Of a stretch of DNA of 57,994 nt, positions 25,713 to 34,005 are shown in pieces. Source of the stretch: a virus. The stretch's first letter is position 1; every line of letters starts with the position of its first letter. Both the position numbers and the translations under genes were made by a program. The notes under the pieces were generated by a model. The model did not search any database, was not told the origin of the DNA, and saw only the letters and a list, made by a program, of their open reading frames with translations. The DNA is taken from IMG/VR virus record IMGVR_UViG_3300044971_003295, positions 1 through 57,994 of that record; one strand, given 5' to 3'.

Positions 25713-25946
25713 ATGCTAGACAACGAAATTGAACGTCTACGCAAGTGTCCATCCTGTGATGGCGAAGGTCGTCAATGGGATACTCATGTCAAGGACTACA
25801 CAATCTCTTGCGCTAATTGTGCAGGTGAGGGAGCTGTCTGCGGCAACTGCTACAAAGATGTCTTTACCTGCGATGGCGAAGATGTTTGTTGGGAATTGGA
25901 CAAGGACGAGATTTTCGAGTACTATCCAGATGAAGAAGAAGAATAG
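25713..25946 (+). CDS. DnaJ-type zinc-finger protein
   Basis: A 77-residue protein with CPSCDGEGRQWD, CANCAGEGAVCGNC and CDG: CxxCxGxG repeats like the DnaJ cysteine-rich domain, then an acidic tail (ELDKDEIFEYYPDEEEE). No J domain. Confidence 0.7.
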   Translation: MLDNEIERLRKCPSCDGEGRQWDTHVKDYTISCANCAGEGAVCGNCYKDVFTCDGEDVCWELDKDEIFEYYPDEEEE

Positions 25947-25954
25947 GAACTGAA

Positions 25955-26269
25955 ATGGAAGAGCAACCGTCACGTAAAAAGCGTCGCAGTCGGACAGAGA
26001 TTCTGATTGACGATGCCATGAGCAATATCGAGCATGTGGAAGTCCAAACCGACTTCGGCGTTCTCAAGATTCTGTCTATGGGGGAAATGCCAATCGACCA
26101 AATGGTCATGTTCTCTCGTTCAGACAATGACGAGAAAATGCCAATCATGTTGGACTTTATCAAAATGTGCTTGGTAAATCCAGAAGATTGGGCTAAGATT
26201 GAAGAGCAACCTTTTGGTAAGGTGAATGGTATCCTCAAGCAGTGGATGGAAAAGAGTAGCGGAATTTAG
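25955..26269 (+). CDS. hypothetical protein
   Basis: A 104-residue protein: basic start (MEEQPSRKKRRSRTEILIDD), then FGVLKILSMGEMPIDQMVMF and a helical end (MLDFIKMCLVNPEDWAKIEE). The pattern has some likeness to phage tail-assembly chaperones, but no tail genes are adjacent. Confidence 0.6.
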   Translation: MEEQPSRKKRRSRTEILIDDAMSNIEHVEVQTDFGVLKILSMGEMPIDQMVMFSRSDNDEKMPIMLDFIKMCLVNPEDWAKIEEQPFGKVNGILKQWMEKSSGI

Positions 26270-26466
26270 TGAGCGACTCTGAAAGCAGAGTCTGTGGATG
26301 GTGCATGACTGGGTATCACGAATCCTGCAAACCAAAGATTGAGTTCTACGAAAAAGTGTGGTACTGTTACTGCACCAAATGCGACAATGACACAACGACA
26401 AAAGGAACAGATGAAAATGAGCAATCGTCTACAGAACCTCTTCTGGAAACTAACTCGGAAGAATAA
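26269..26466 (+). CDS. small Cys-rich protein
   Basis: A 65-residue protein from GTG 26269 with CGWCMTGYHESCKP and WYCYCTKCDND, a likely zinc-binding pattern. Overlaps the preceding stop. Confidence 0.6.
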   Translation: MSDSESRVCGWCMTGYHESCKPKIEFYEKVWYCYCTKCDNDTTTKGTDENEQSSTEPLLETNSEE

Positions 26467-26518
26467 GCCAAAACCATACGAGCATGGTCCTCGTTTTCTA
26501 GTAAGGAATGACAAGTGA
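26411..26518 (+). CDS. very small basic protein
   Basis: A 35-residue protein (MKMSNRLQNLFWKLTRKNKP...) with AAAGGA 4 nt before ATG 26411. It overlaps the previous gene by 56 nt in another frame and the next by 4 nt. Confidence 0.45.
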   Translation: MKMSNRLQNLFWKLTRKNKPKPYEHGPRFLVRNDK

Positions 26519-26733
26519 ATTTTTTCACCAACTGGTTCAAGAAAGAGCCAACTACCAAAAAGCAATTTAAGCATGAAGAGCAGAGCCTAGAAACTTTGCT
26601 CTCGGTGAACGACAACGGCTGTTGCAAAACAGAAAAGGCTGAAGCACCAAAACCAAAGCCAGCACCAAAAGTTGCACCAGCAAAAAAGCCAGTAGCAAAA
26701 AAGCCAGCACCTAAGAAGCCAAAGGCCGAGTAA
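26515..26733 (+). CDS. small Lys/Pro/Ala-rich protein
   Basis: A 72-residue protein from GTG 26515. The C-terminal half is a KPAPKKPxAKK-type histone-like tail, as in nucleic-acid-binding tails of actinobacterial proteins. N-terminus MNFFTNWFKKEPTTKKQFKH. Confidence 0.6.
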   Translation: MNFFTNWFKKEPTTKKQFKHEEQSLETLLSVNDNGCCKTEKAEAPKPKPAPKVAPAKKPVAKKPAPKKPKAE

Positions 26734-26984
26734 TGTTGGTGACCCCAAAGGTCGCAGCGAACCATCATCAGGTCTACCCATCCATGATTAGTTACATGGC
26801 GCAAAGAGGCTACATCACAAAGCATTATATCTACGGCAATAAAAGAAACTACGCTGTGGATTTAGATGAAGTCACTCTGCAACTTGAGTTAGGCTATGAC
26901 CGAAAGCGAAAGCCTTTGTATAATCAAAACTGGTCTAGGCAACTACGAAACAAAGACGGCACTTTTGCCAAAAAGACACCATAA
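26733..26984 (+). CDS. small hypothetical protein
   Basis: An 83-residue basic protein (MISYMAQRGYITKHYIYGNK, later RDGTFAK-like NKDGTFAKKTP). Overlaps the previous stop (TAATG). Function unknown. A GC stem and T-run terminator follows. Confidence 0.6.
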   Translation: MLVTPKVAANHHQVYPSMISYMAQRGYITKHYIYGNKRNYAVDLDEVTLQLELGYDRKRKPLYNQNWSRQLRNKDGTFAKKTP

Positions 26985-27004
26985 CTGAAATCAGTTTTAT
27001 AGAA

Positions 27005-27054
27005 CCCCCCGCGGAATCCAGAACCCTTGGATTCTCGGGGGTTTTCTTTTGTTT
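27005..27054 (+). terminator. intrinsic terminator
   Basis: CCCCGCGGAATCC...GGATTCTCGGGG stem followed by TTTTCTTTTG. Confidence 0.85.
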
Positions 27055-27156
27055 CTAAATGGAAAAGTGTACCTGTGGCTCACCTCGCGCCCAAAAAACT
27101 TTTCAAACCACCCTCATAATGGTATTCGTTGGAAGTCTATAAAAGAGTTCCATCCG

Positions 27157-27262
27157 GAAGAGACGCCTACTTGCAACGAACGTTCGTTAGAAGTTCTAGC
27201 AGCCAGGTGCCCGGCCAGGCCATGTCTCTCCCCGCGGCCTGGTCGGGTCTTAACAATATAAT
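27157..27262 (+). promoter_or_regulatory. intergenic region with palindrome, stem and -10 box
   Basis: Holds the perfect 14-bp palindrome AACGAACGTTCGTT (27175-27188), a GC stem (CCCGGCCAGGCC with GGCCTGGTCGGG, 27210-27246) and TATAAT (27257-27262). GAAGAGACGCCTA occurs at 27157 and again inside the next gene at 27329. Confidence 0.45.
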
Positions 27263-27283
27263 AAAACGAAAGACGGCCCGTAG

Positions 27284-28216
27284 ATGTCCCAGGAAATTTC
27301 AACCGACCCCCTTTTTCAGAAGCCTGAAGAAGAGACGCCTATTATAGAAATCAATGAACCGATTAACCTACGTCCAGACCTTTCGGAACTAGGTATCGAA
27401 GAGCATGACCGTGGTATCTGTGAAGACTCTTACGAGAACCGTGCTGTCTTACGTCGAGCAAAACTAAATTGGATTCCTGTCTACGCAACTAACGGAATCC
27501 CAACCGGACTCATCCAAGCAGTCTCCGAAGAGATGTCGACGCAAAAACGAATCATGTCTCTTCATGAGAAGAAGCCGATCCTCGCGAACCCTGACAATAA
27601 GAATTCTGATTATATAACTGGACTTGACTTAATAGCCGAACCCGCGACAGACTACCTCGTACCACCTTGGGTGATAGGAGCAACCAGAGCATGGATCAAA
27701 GAACAAGAAACGGGACTAACGTCGGCGCGAAGGAAGCCGGCCGCACTTCCCATGAGATGTGCTGCAGTGAAGGAGGATGGGATCCGCTGCCAACTTTGGA
27801 CGAGCGGACGTCCACAAGATGACGGCCTTTGCCGCATTCACTTAAGAAGTTTGAAGCACCGGCCCGGAGATGACATCGAACGAGCTCGTGCGAAGTTGAC
27901 CCAAGCTGCACCGTACGCCGTCGATATGCTGGAACAACTAATGGACACCGCGGAATCAGAACCGGTCAAGCTGAAGGCAGCAACCGAAATCCTCGACCGC
28001 GCAGGCGTGCATGCAGGATTCGATTTGAACACCAAGATTGACGTTGACGTCCGGCCTGCAGCTAGCATTATTATGGAACGCCTCAACCGACTCGCTATCA
28101 ACGCAACCGACGCAGCGGCCCGCTTAGCGGACGCAGGGGTTCAACCGCAGGGTGACCCGAACATTATAGAAGCGGAAGTTGTTGAAACCGAGGGGACAGG
28201 ATCCGACGATGAGTAA
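27284..28216 (+). CDS. putative terminase small subunit / DNA packaging protein
   Basis: A 310-residue protein. The C-terminal part (ARAKLTQAAPYAVDMLEQLM, then SEPVKLKAATEILDRAGVHA) is a helical pattern often annotated as small terminase in actinophages. A CAAVKEDGIRCQLWTSG...CRIH segment could bind zinc. Codon use and GC are higher than in flanking genes, as for the next two genes. The large terminase is 28 kb away, so the pairing is inference. Confidence 0.5.
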   Translation: MSQEISTDPLFQKPEEETPIIEINEPINLRPDLSELGIEEHDRGICEDSYENRAVLRRAKLNWIPVYATNGIPTGLIQAVSEEMSTQKRIMSLHEKKPILANPDNKNSDYITGLDLIAEPATDYLVPPWVIGATRAWIKEQETGLTSARRKPAALPMRCAAVKEDGIRCQLWTSGRPQDDGLCRIHLRSLKHRPGDDIERARAKLTQAAPYAVDMLEQLMDTAESEPVKLKAATEILDRAGVHAGFDLNTKIDVDVRPAASIIMERLNRLAINATDAAARLADAGVQPQGDPNIIEAEVVETEGTGSDDE

Positions 28217-28409
28217 ACTTTTAACGGACGCTCTATTAGAAGAGGCGACGCAGCTAGCTCAGCAGCTCCAAGATGACATCAAGTTAGCATCAACCCGCAT
28301 TGAGCATGTAAGATTAACAGCAAGAGCAAATGAAGCCGCGCTGCTTGCGGAGAGACTGAAGGAATTAAATAAAAATGACGTCGACACCGAAACCCAAGAA
28401 ACCGTCTAA
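28209..28409 (+). CDS. small coiled-coil protein
   Basis: A 66-residue helical protein (MSKLLTDALLEEATQLAQQL...). Start ATG 28209 overlaps the previous gene by 8 nt. Its first codons carry the ACTTTTAACGGA motif that recurs to 29.3 kb. Confidence 0.6.
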   Translation: MSKLLTDALLEEATQLAQQLQDDIKLASTRIEHVRLTARANEAALLAERLKELNKNDVDTETQETV

Positions 28410-29184
28410 GCGCGAGCTCAGGGACCGGATCGTCCAGGTAGCAACTTCTTACGAAGGTTATCAAGCCGCAGCGGGATCCGCGGACATCTTCTCATCAAAA
28501 GTTGGGAAGCCCGGAGCTCACTGGAACGGAATCTACGTCGACGTTGTCTTGATGGAGGCAGGCCTCGAGCTCCCAACAACTCACGTAGCCACCGCGGCAG
28601 CGTTGAGGTATTACATGATCAGCGGCCGACTTCACACGAAGCCGAAGCCAGGCGATGTCGCCTTCTTCGTATTTCCAACGGACGGCGAGACTGGCCCGTA
28701 CAACCAGATGCACGTCGGGATTGTAACCGGCAGCGAGAACTTCTTACGAGACGGTTCGTTCAAAGTCATCGAAGGCCAGATCGATCCCGGCCTCCCGAAG
28801 TCTGGACTCCGACCAAAGAACGGCGTGCATGTACGCACGAGATATGCAACCGACGTCGTTGGATTTGGTCGGCCTGCACTGAAGCCAAAAGTTTTAACCG
28901 ATGAGCTGCAGCAGCCTGAACTTCTAACGAAGCCCGTCATCAAAGCCAGCATCATGAAACCGGGACTCAAGCACAGGCAAGTAGCGTTGCTCCAGCAGGA
29001 GCTGAAGGCAGCGAGACTTTTCACGGGCACGTACACAGGCATTCTTGATGCGAGGACCATGGCCGCCGTCGCGAGTTTCCAACGGACCATTGGTTACGTG
29101 GGAAGTGAGGCGTCCGGCGTGCCAGACCGCCAGACTTTGGAACGGCTAGCTCAGATCCGCCAAACTTTTAACGTAACTGATTAA
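28375..29184 (+). CDS. CHAP-like protein with peptidoglycan-binding domain; catalytic Cys absent
   Basis: A 269-residue protein. Residues ~15-165 follow the CHAP/NlpC layout (HWNGIYVDVVLMEAG, GDVAFFVF, MHVGIVTG) with the His kept, but the position of the nucleophile Cys is Asn. A PG_binding_1 repeat (HRQVALLQQELKAARLF) lies near residue 203. It may bind the wall without cutting it, as a virion or tail-associated protein. Confidence 0.65.
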   Translation: MTSTPKPKKPSKRELRDRIVQVATSYEGYQAAAGSADIFSSKVGKPGAHWNGIYVDVVLMEAGLELPTTHVATAAALRYYMISGRLHTKPKPGDVAFFVFPTDGETGPYNQMHVGIVTGSENFLRDGSFKVIEGQIDPGLPKSGLRPKNGVHVRTRYATDVVGFGRPALKPKVLTDELQQPELLTKPVIKASIMKPGLKHRQVALLQQELKAARLFTGTYTGILDARTMAAVASFQRTIGYVGSEASGVPDRQTLERLAQIRQTFNVTD

Positions 29185-29469
29185 AGCAGAGAGGTCGAGG
29201 GACCGGCCGGGAGACTCGAGCAACTTTTAACGGAGTTCTATAAAAAGATGAGAGCTGCGGGGATCCGGCCGCGGACCCACTTTTAACGGACGTCTACGTG
29301 AAAAGTTTCAGAAGGCGAGCTCATCCAGGGGGCGGAGAAAACACCGCATAACACTAAATCGCTGACGTGTCAAATCGGCGTGGTACACTGTCCCCTATAT
29401 TATTAATATAAGAAATAAAGAAAGACGGCGAGTCGGCCTGCTAACGCGAGAGGCCTGTAAGGAGAACCG
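29185..29469 (+). promoter_or_regulatory. intergenic region with repeats and promoter
   Basis: No gene seen. Contains ACTTTTAACGGA twice (near 29221 and 29279), the extended -10 TGGTACACT, the 15-bp palindrome TATATTATTAATATA and a GGCCT...AGGCC stem before an AAGGAGAA ribosome site. Confidence 0.45.
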
Positions 29470-29628
29470 ATGACCTTCATCGAAAGCAACTACGTCGAAT
29501 GTGAGGCCTGCTGGGGTGCAGGACGCCTAACCGATGAAGAACTCGACACGTGGGAGTGGTGCCCAGTGTGCGACGGTACAGGCGAGGTAGAGGTCGAGCC
29601 AGAAGACTCAACCGATGAGGAAATTTAA
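29470..29628 (+). CDS. small zinc-finger protein (CxxCxGxG)
   Basis: A 52-residue protein with CEACWGAGR and CPVCDGTGE, two DnaJ-type cysteine repeats forming one zinc site, then an acidic tail. AAGGAGAA precedes the ATG at 29470. Confidence 0.7.
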   Translation: MTFIESNYVECEACWGAGRLTDEELDTWEWCPVCDGTGEVEVEPEDSTDEEI

Positions 29629-29662
29629 AATCATCAAATAAAAAATGTTTTACCATTAGGGT

Positions 29663-29896
29663 ATGGAACATTTGGAAATTCACGTCATCACAACTGAGTA
29701 CTCTGCTGAGTTGGCACTTGACGCTGGCTTGCTGGAAGAAGACGACACAGAACTCGTCTGCGACCACTGCGAGAAAAACCTTGGTAGCGACCCCGAGACC
29801 TACAAGTTCTCGCCTTTCTGTATCGCTATGAACGACAAAGAAGTCTGGTTCGTCTGCCTAGATTGCTCAGCCCCGCTGATTTACCCCGCTGGCTAG
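29663..29896 (+). CDS. small hypothetical zinc-type protein
   Basis: A 77-residue acidic protein with CDHCEKNLG and, later, VCLDCSAP, a likely zinc knuckle. A TAGGGTATGG sequence just before ATG 29663 suggests a short leader. Confidence 0.6.
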   Translation: MEHLEIHVITTEYSAELALDAGLLEEDDTELVCDHCEKNLGSDPETYKFSPFCIAMNDKEVWFVCLDCSAPLIYPAG

Positions 29897-30004
29897 AACT
29901 TCTCACGAAGAAATCGTTTGTTTATACTTCTAAATTATCTCTCTACGCGAAAATCCTCGTTATCATTTCGTTATCAAACTTTCCACGAAAAGCCCTATCT
30001 CGAT

Positions 30005-30034
30005 TTGCTTTATGTCGGGGGGTAGGCGTAATGT
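30005..30034 (+). promoter_or_regulatory. promoter of the MoxR-VWA region
   Basis: TTGCTT, 18-nt spacer, TAATGT. Upstream lies the block TTCGTTATCAAACTTT (29967 on), which recurs before the gene at 36003. Confidence 0.5.
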
Positions 30035-30067
30035 AGTCCTTGTTCAGTTATCAGAGAGGAAAACAAA

Positions 30068-30568
30068 ATGGCTGAAAACACAAATCCAAGTGCTACAAAG
30101 GTAGGCGAGGCTCTTTATTTAGAGTTCCGCAAGGGCGTAAATACTGCCCAAGTAATCATCACTCCCGAGGCTCTAACTTCGGCAGGTGTCTATGTTCCAA
30201 CTTCTACTTGGCGTAGGCAGATTTCACAATGGTCGCCACGCAAACAATGGTCGCTCTATACCCCAGAGGGCGAAGTCGTTAGAAGTCGTAGCGAGAACGC
30301 AAAACTTTCGGGTTCGCTAGGAATTGGCAACTCGTCTGCTGGTGCTTACGAGTATGCGACAGAGGCTCTATTGCCTCTCACCACAACACTCAACAACCTA
30401 ATCAACAACGAGTGGGCTTTGTTTGAGAAACCTATTGTTGTAGAGTTCTCGGAAGAGGACTTGGCAAACACAATCAACAACGAAACCCCACAAGCCCTTA
30501 TTCGCAGAATACTCCGAGTTCGCAAAGAGTTCGGTTTCCCAGAAGAACTAATCGCAGAAGAAAAGTAA
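30068..30568 (+). CDS. hypothetical protein upstream of MoxR-VWA pair
   Basis: A 166-residue protein (MAENTNPSATKVGEALYLEF...). Mixed fold, no motif recognised. GAGAGGAAAAC precedes the ATG. 14 nt separate it from the ATPase gene, so it is probably co-expressed and may be its substrate or adaptor. Confidence 0.7.
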   Translation: MAENTNPSATKVGEALYLEFRKGVNTAQVIITPEALTSAGVYVPTSTWRRQISQWSPRKQWSLYTPEGEVVRSRSENAKLSGSLGIGNSSAGAYEYATEALLPLTTTLNNLINNEWALFEKPIVVEFSEEDLANTINNETPQALIRRILRVRKEFGFPEELIAEEK

Positions 30569-30582
30569 GAGAGGACTTTCTA

Positions 30583-31641
30583 ATGACTACAACAACAACA
30601 ATCCAAACAGCAGAGTTTGAGGCTATGACCCCAACTAAGCGACTAGAACTTGCTGATAGACTTTATGAGGGTCTTGGCAATCTACTCGCTATGGTCGGTT
30701 CGCAAAACACAGGGTTCTACCCAACTGCCTCTGACTACGCAGACTTGCTAGAAACCCACAAGGGTAAAGCAAGCGAACTTACCAAGCGTAATGCCTCTGA
30801 CCCGACAGCGAAAGCAAAGGCGGAAGATGTGAGCATTGAGGCATTGGTTGGCGAGAACTCCTACGCCCGACCTAATGGCGAACTTTACTACTCTCGTATG
30901 TGGGGCGACCACCAAGACATACAGGTTCTACGCAAAGCCCGAGAGAACAAGCAGTTCATCTTGCTCTATGGAAGTCCTGGCTGTGGCAAAACTGCTCTCG
31001 TTGAGGGTGCGTTCCAAGACGACCTATACACTTTGCTCGGCACAGGCGACACAGAGGTTTCAGACTTTGTTGGTTCTTATGTTCAGACCCCGAGTGGTGG
31101 ATTTGAGTGGATTGACGGAGTTCTAACCCGAGCAGTAGAAGAGGGCAAAGTTCTTCTGATTGACGAGGTTGGTCTGATTGACCCGAAAGTTATGTCGCTT
31201 ATCTATGGACTAATGGACGGACGAGACGAACTAATCATCACCACCAATCCCGAGCGTGGAACTATCAAAGCAAAAGCAGGGTTCTATGTAATCTGTGCCA
31301 CGAACCCTAATGCGCCTGGGGTTCGCCTATCAGAGGCTCTGCTATCTCGCTGTGTAGTTCAGGCAGAAATGACTACTGATTGGAACTTGGCAAAGAAGTT
31401 GGGCGTTCCTGCCTCAATCACAACTGCCTCACAGAACTTGTCGAAAAAGCAGAAGTCGGGTGAAGTTTCTTGGTCGCCACAAATGCGAGAACTCCTAGCG
31501 TTCCGAGACTTGGCAAACACTTTCGGCACTAAGTTCGCAATCGCAAACTTGCTGGCAGTAGCCCCAGAAATGGACAGGGCTGTTGTAGCAGATGTATTCA
31601 CCCGAGTATTCGGTGAAGAGTGTCTGCCAGCAAAAATCTAG
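30583..31641 (+). CDS. MoxR-type AAA+ ATPase
   Basis: A 352-residue protein. Walker A GSPGCGKT at 130-137, Walker B LLIDEVG at 191-197, sensor-1 ICATNPN near 238 and an arginine-finger region (LSEALLSRC). MoxR ATPases act as chaperones with VWA-domain partners to remodel or activate a target complex. The partner gene follows at 31768. Confidence 0.88.
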   Translation: MTTTTTIQTAEFEAMTPTKRLELADRLYEGLGNLLAMVGSQNTGFYPTASDYADLLETHKGKASELTKRNASDPTAKAKAEDVSIEALVGENSYARPNGELYYSRMWGDHQDIQVLRKARENKQFILLYGSPGCGKTALVEGAFQDDLYTLLGTGDTEVSDFVGSYVQTPSGGFEWIDGVLTRAVEEGKVLLIDEVGLIDPKVMSLIYGLMDGRDELIITTNPERGTIKAKAGFYVICATNPNAPGVRLSEALLSRCVVQAEMTTDWNLAKKLGVPASITTASQNLSKKQKSGEVSWSPQMRELLAFRDLANTFGTKFAIANLLAVAPEMDRAVVADVFTRVFGEECLPAKI

Positions 31642-31659
31642 ATAACCTCTCTTGTCTAG

Positions 31660-31703
31660 TCGGGGCAGGGTAGTCAGAAATGGCTACCCTGTTTCTGCCC
31701 CGA
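31660..31703 (+). terminator. hairpin after the ATPase gene
   Basis: TCGGGGCAG pairs with CTGCCCCGA, with an alternative inner CAGGGTAG/CTACCCTG. No T-run. Confidence 0.6.
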
Positions 31704-31704
31704 T

Positions 31705-31733
31705 TTGACTTGATGTATAAGAGGGCGTAAAGT
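31705..31733 (+). promoter_or_regulatory. cassette-type promoter
   Basis: TTGACT, 17-nt spacer, TAAAGT. Confidence 0.65.
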
Positions 31734-31767
31734 AAATACCACAAAGTCATTTATGAAAGGAAACGAA

Positions 31768-33585
31768 ATGGCACATCTAATAAACAACTCTGATAAAGAG
31801 CGTAAGACCCCGAGCGAGTGGTTGGGCGTTGGTGCGAGCATTGGCAAAGTAGTCAATGATTGGGCTATGCGAGACGACCTCGTTGTATTTGTTGGCGAGG
31901 AATTGTCGGCTAACGCACCTGCTCTATTCGACCCTGCCAAAGCAGAGATTGAGGTCAATACCAAAATCGCTTTCGGCAACTACGCTAACCCGACTTGGAT
32001 TGGCGACTTCACAGACAGGGATTGCCAATTCGACTTTCCCCGAGCAACAGGGGCAATCTTTCACGAAAGCCTACACGCCAGATTTACTCGCTGGTCATTA
32101 GAGCAATCATCAAAGGACTTAGAGCCTCGGGTCAATGAGATACTTCACCTGCTAGAAGAGGGTCGCATTGAGGCTATGGGCGTTCGTGTAATGCCAGAGA
32201 ACAAAGAGTTCCTACGCACCTCGGCGTTAGAGATTGTCCTAGCAAGCCTAGACCAGAGTGAAGAACCTATTGGTTCGGTTCGTGGTATGGCGAAAGTTGC
32301 CTCGCTCGTTGGTGCGAGAATTGACGCTGGCGTTCTACGCTTGCGAGATGTATCAGATGTGATTGACCTAATCAAAGAGGGTCTAGGTGAGGCTCTTTAC
32401 GAAGAACTACGCTCTATCTGGTCGCAAGCACAACGCCACTACCAGCACAACAACGCAGAACCTCTTTACGCTCTTGCGAAGATGTGGGATAAGTTGGTCG
32501 AAGAAGAGGCAGACAAGAGGGGCGAACCTAAGGGCGGTGGCGGTGGTTGCGGTGGTCTCTCTGTGCCAGCAGATAGCCCACTTGGTAAAGCAATCAAAGA
32601 GGCTCTTGACGAGGCGAAAGACCAATCAGAGATTGGTGCGAACTCGGCTCTCGCTGACCAGCAGACCAAAGAAGATTGGGAAAAAGAGGCTAAGGAAAAA
32701 GCGAACTCTGCCAAGCAACAGCACGAACACAAGAAAACTGCCGAGCAGGTATTCGGGCGTAAAGCAGACGGAACTAGCGAAATGGAAACTAGCGGTTCTC
32801 ACTCCACGCTGAAAGAAACTCGCAAGCCCACTTCGGCAGAACGAGTTGGTGCGGTCAAGATTGCCCAGATGTTAGAAAAGGCAAAGTATCGTGAGCGTGA
32901 TTTGACGATTGTTGGTTCGGTAGTTCCTGCTGGCAAACTACGCACGAAGTTATTGGTTCAGGCACAGGCTCTCAAAGAGCGTGGCGTTCTAACTCCTGTT
33001 GAGGCGTGGCGAAAGAAAACTCGCAAGCAGACAGACGAGCCTACGCTGACGATTGGCGTAATGGTTGATGTGTCTGGTTCTATGGGGAACGCTATGAACC
33101 CTATGGCGAGTATGGCTTGGATTATGTCCGAGGCTGGAAAACGAGTTCAGGCTAAGTCGGCTATGGTCTATTATGGCGAGGGCGTGTTTCCAACTTTGCG
33201 AGTTGGCGAACGCCTAGATGAAGTCAAAGTTTACTCGGCGGTGGACGGAACTGAAAAGTTTGATAAAGCGTTTCAGGCTCTCAATGGAACTTTGGACTTG
33301 CTCTATGGCTCGGGTGCGAGATTGCTCGTTGTAGTTTCAGACGGGGCTTACACCACCGAAGAACAGCGAGCCTGTAAGAAGTGGATAAAGGAGTGCGACA
33401 AGAACGGAGTTGCTGTGGTCTGGCTCAACTTTGATAAGAGTTGGGGCGAGGGCTACATCAAGGACTTTCTCAATGGCACGACAGGCGAGTATCTTCTGAT
33501 TGGCGACAAGCCCGAAGAAGTTGCCACCGAGATTGGCAAGAGGGCAAGCAAATCGCTCTCGGCAATCGGCAAGCGGAACGCCTAA
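31768..33585 (+). CDS. metallopeptidase-like plus VWA domain protein (DUF2201-like)
   Basis: A 605-residue protein. FHESLHARF gives an HExxH zinc motif at residues 99-103, with a later EEGRIEAM glutamate region. A charged linker (~260-370) leads to a VWA domain whose MIDAS motif DVSGSM starts near residue 434 and whose SDGAYT strand lies near 524. This layout matches DUF2201-type proteins, which pair with MoxR ATPases. Start ATG 31768 follows AAAGGAAAC. A role in a phage-encoded remodelling or proteolytic machine is inferred. Confidence 0.8.
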   Translation: MAHLINNSDKERKTPSEWLGVGASIGKVVNDWAMRDDLVVFVGEELSANAPALFDPAKAEIEVNTKIAFGNYANPTWIGDFTDRDCQFDFPRATGAIFHESLHARFTRWSLEQSSKDLEPRVNEILHLLEEGRIEAMGVRVMPENKEFLRTSALEIVLASLDQSEEPIGSVRGMAKVASLVGARIDAGVLRLRDVSDVIDLIKEGLGEALYEELRSIWSQAQRHYQHNNAEPLYALAKMWDKLVEEEADKRGEPKGGGGGCGGLSVPADSPLGKAIKEALDEAKDQSEIGANSALADQQTKEDWEKEAKEKANSAKQQHEHKKTAEQVFGRKADGTSEMETSGSHSTLKETRKPTSAERVGAVKIAQMLEKAKYRERDLTIVGSVVPAGKLRTKLLVQAQALKERGVLTPVEAWRKKTRKQTDEPTLTIGVMVDVSGSMGNAMNPMASMAWIMSEAGKRVQAKSAMVYYGEGVFPTLRVGERLDEVKVYSAVDGTEKFDKAFQALNGTLDLLYGSGARLLVVVSDGAYTTEEQRACKKWIKECDKNGVAVVWLNFDKSWGEGYIKDFLNGTTGEYLLIGDKPEEVATEIGKRASKSLSAIGKRNA

Positions 33586-33601
33586 CCGATAGGTTTGGTT
33601 T

Positions 33602-33630
33602 GGGGCTAGGTATCGTTTCCACCTAGCCCC
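33602..33630 (+). terminator. hairpin after the VWA gene
   Basis: GGGGCTAGGT pairs with ACCTAGCCCC around a nine-base loop. No T-run. Confidence 0.65.
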
Positions 33631-33638
33631 GAGCCGAT

Positions 33639-33667
33639 TTGACTAACCGATACAAAGAGAGGACAAT
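33639..33667 (+). promoter_or_regulatory. cassette-type promoter
   Basis: TTGACT, 17-nt spacer, GACAAT, then seven bases to ATG 33675; either leaderless or using AAGGG. Confidence 0.55.
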
Positions 33668-33674
33668 AAGGGTT

Positions 33675-33950
33675 ATGACTAGAAGTTGGTTTACAGAGTA
33701 TTCATACGGCGATGAAGATGAACTTGCCGTCTACGAAACTAGTTGGTGGACGAGGGCTATGTGGGATAACATACACCACAGAGATACAGAGTGGGGCATT
33801 GTGCTTGCCGACCACTACGACAAGAAAGTCCACGACTTCTCGAAAGTAGACAGAGATGAGGGCGAACTAGTTTGCCAGACCTGCGAACTAACCCCAGAGG
33901 AACTAGACATAAAGCCCACCAAAACAGACGAGGACATTATTTATTCTTGA
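33675..33950 (+). CDS. small hypothetical protein
   Basis: A 91-residue acidic protein (MTRSWFTEYSYGDEDELAVY...) with a late CQTCELTPEEL pair. Start set by the promoter. Function unknown. Confidence 0.65.
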   Translation: MTRSWFTEYSYGDEDELAVYETSWWTRAMWDNIHHRDTEWGIVLADHYDKKVHDFSKVDRDEGELVCQTCELTPEELDIKPTKTDEDIIYS

Positions 33951-33951
33951 C

Positions 33952-33981
33952 TTGACTTAGGTTGAGAAGTGTGAATAATAG
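33952..33981 (+). promoter_or_regulatory. promoter
   Basis: TTGACT, 18-nt spacer, TAATAG; GAGAGGAAAAC follows before the next ATG. Confidence 0.5.
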
Positions 33982-34005
33982 AAGTAGGCAGAGAGAGGAA
34001 AACAA

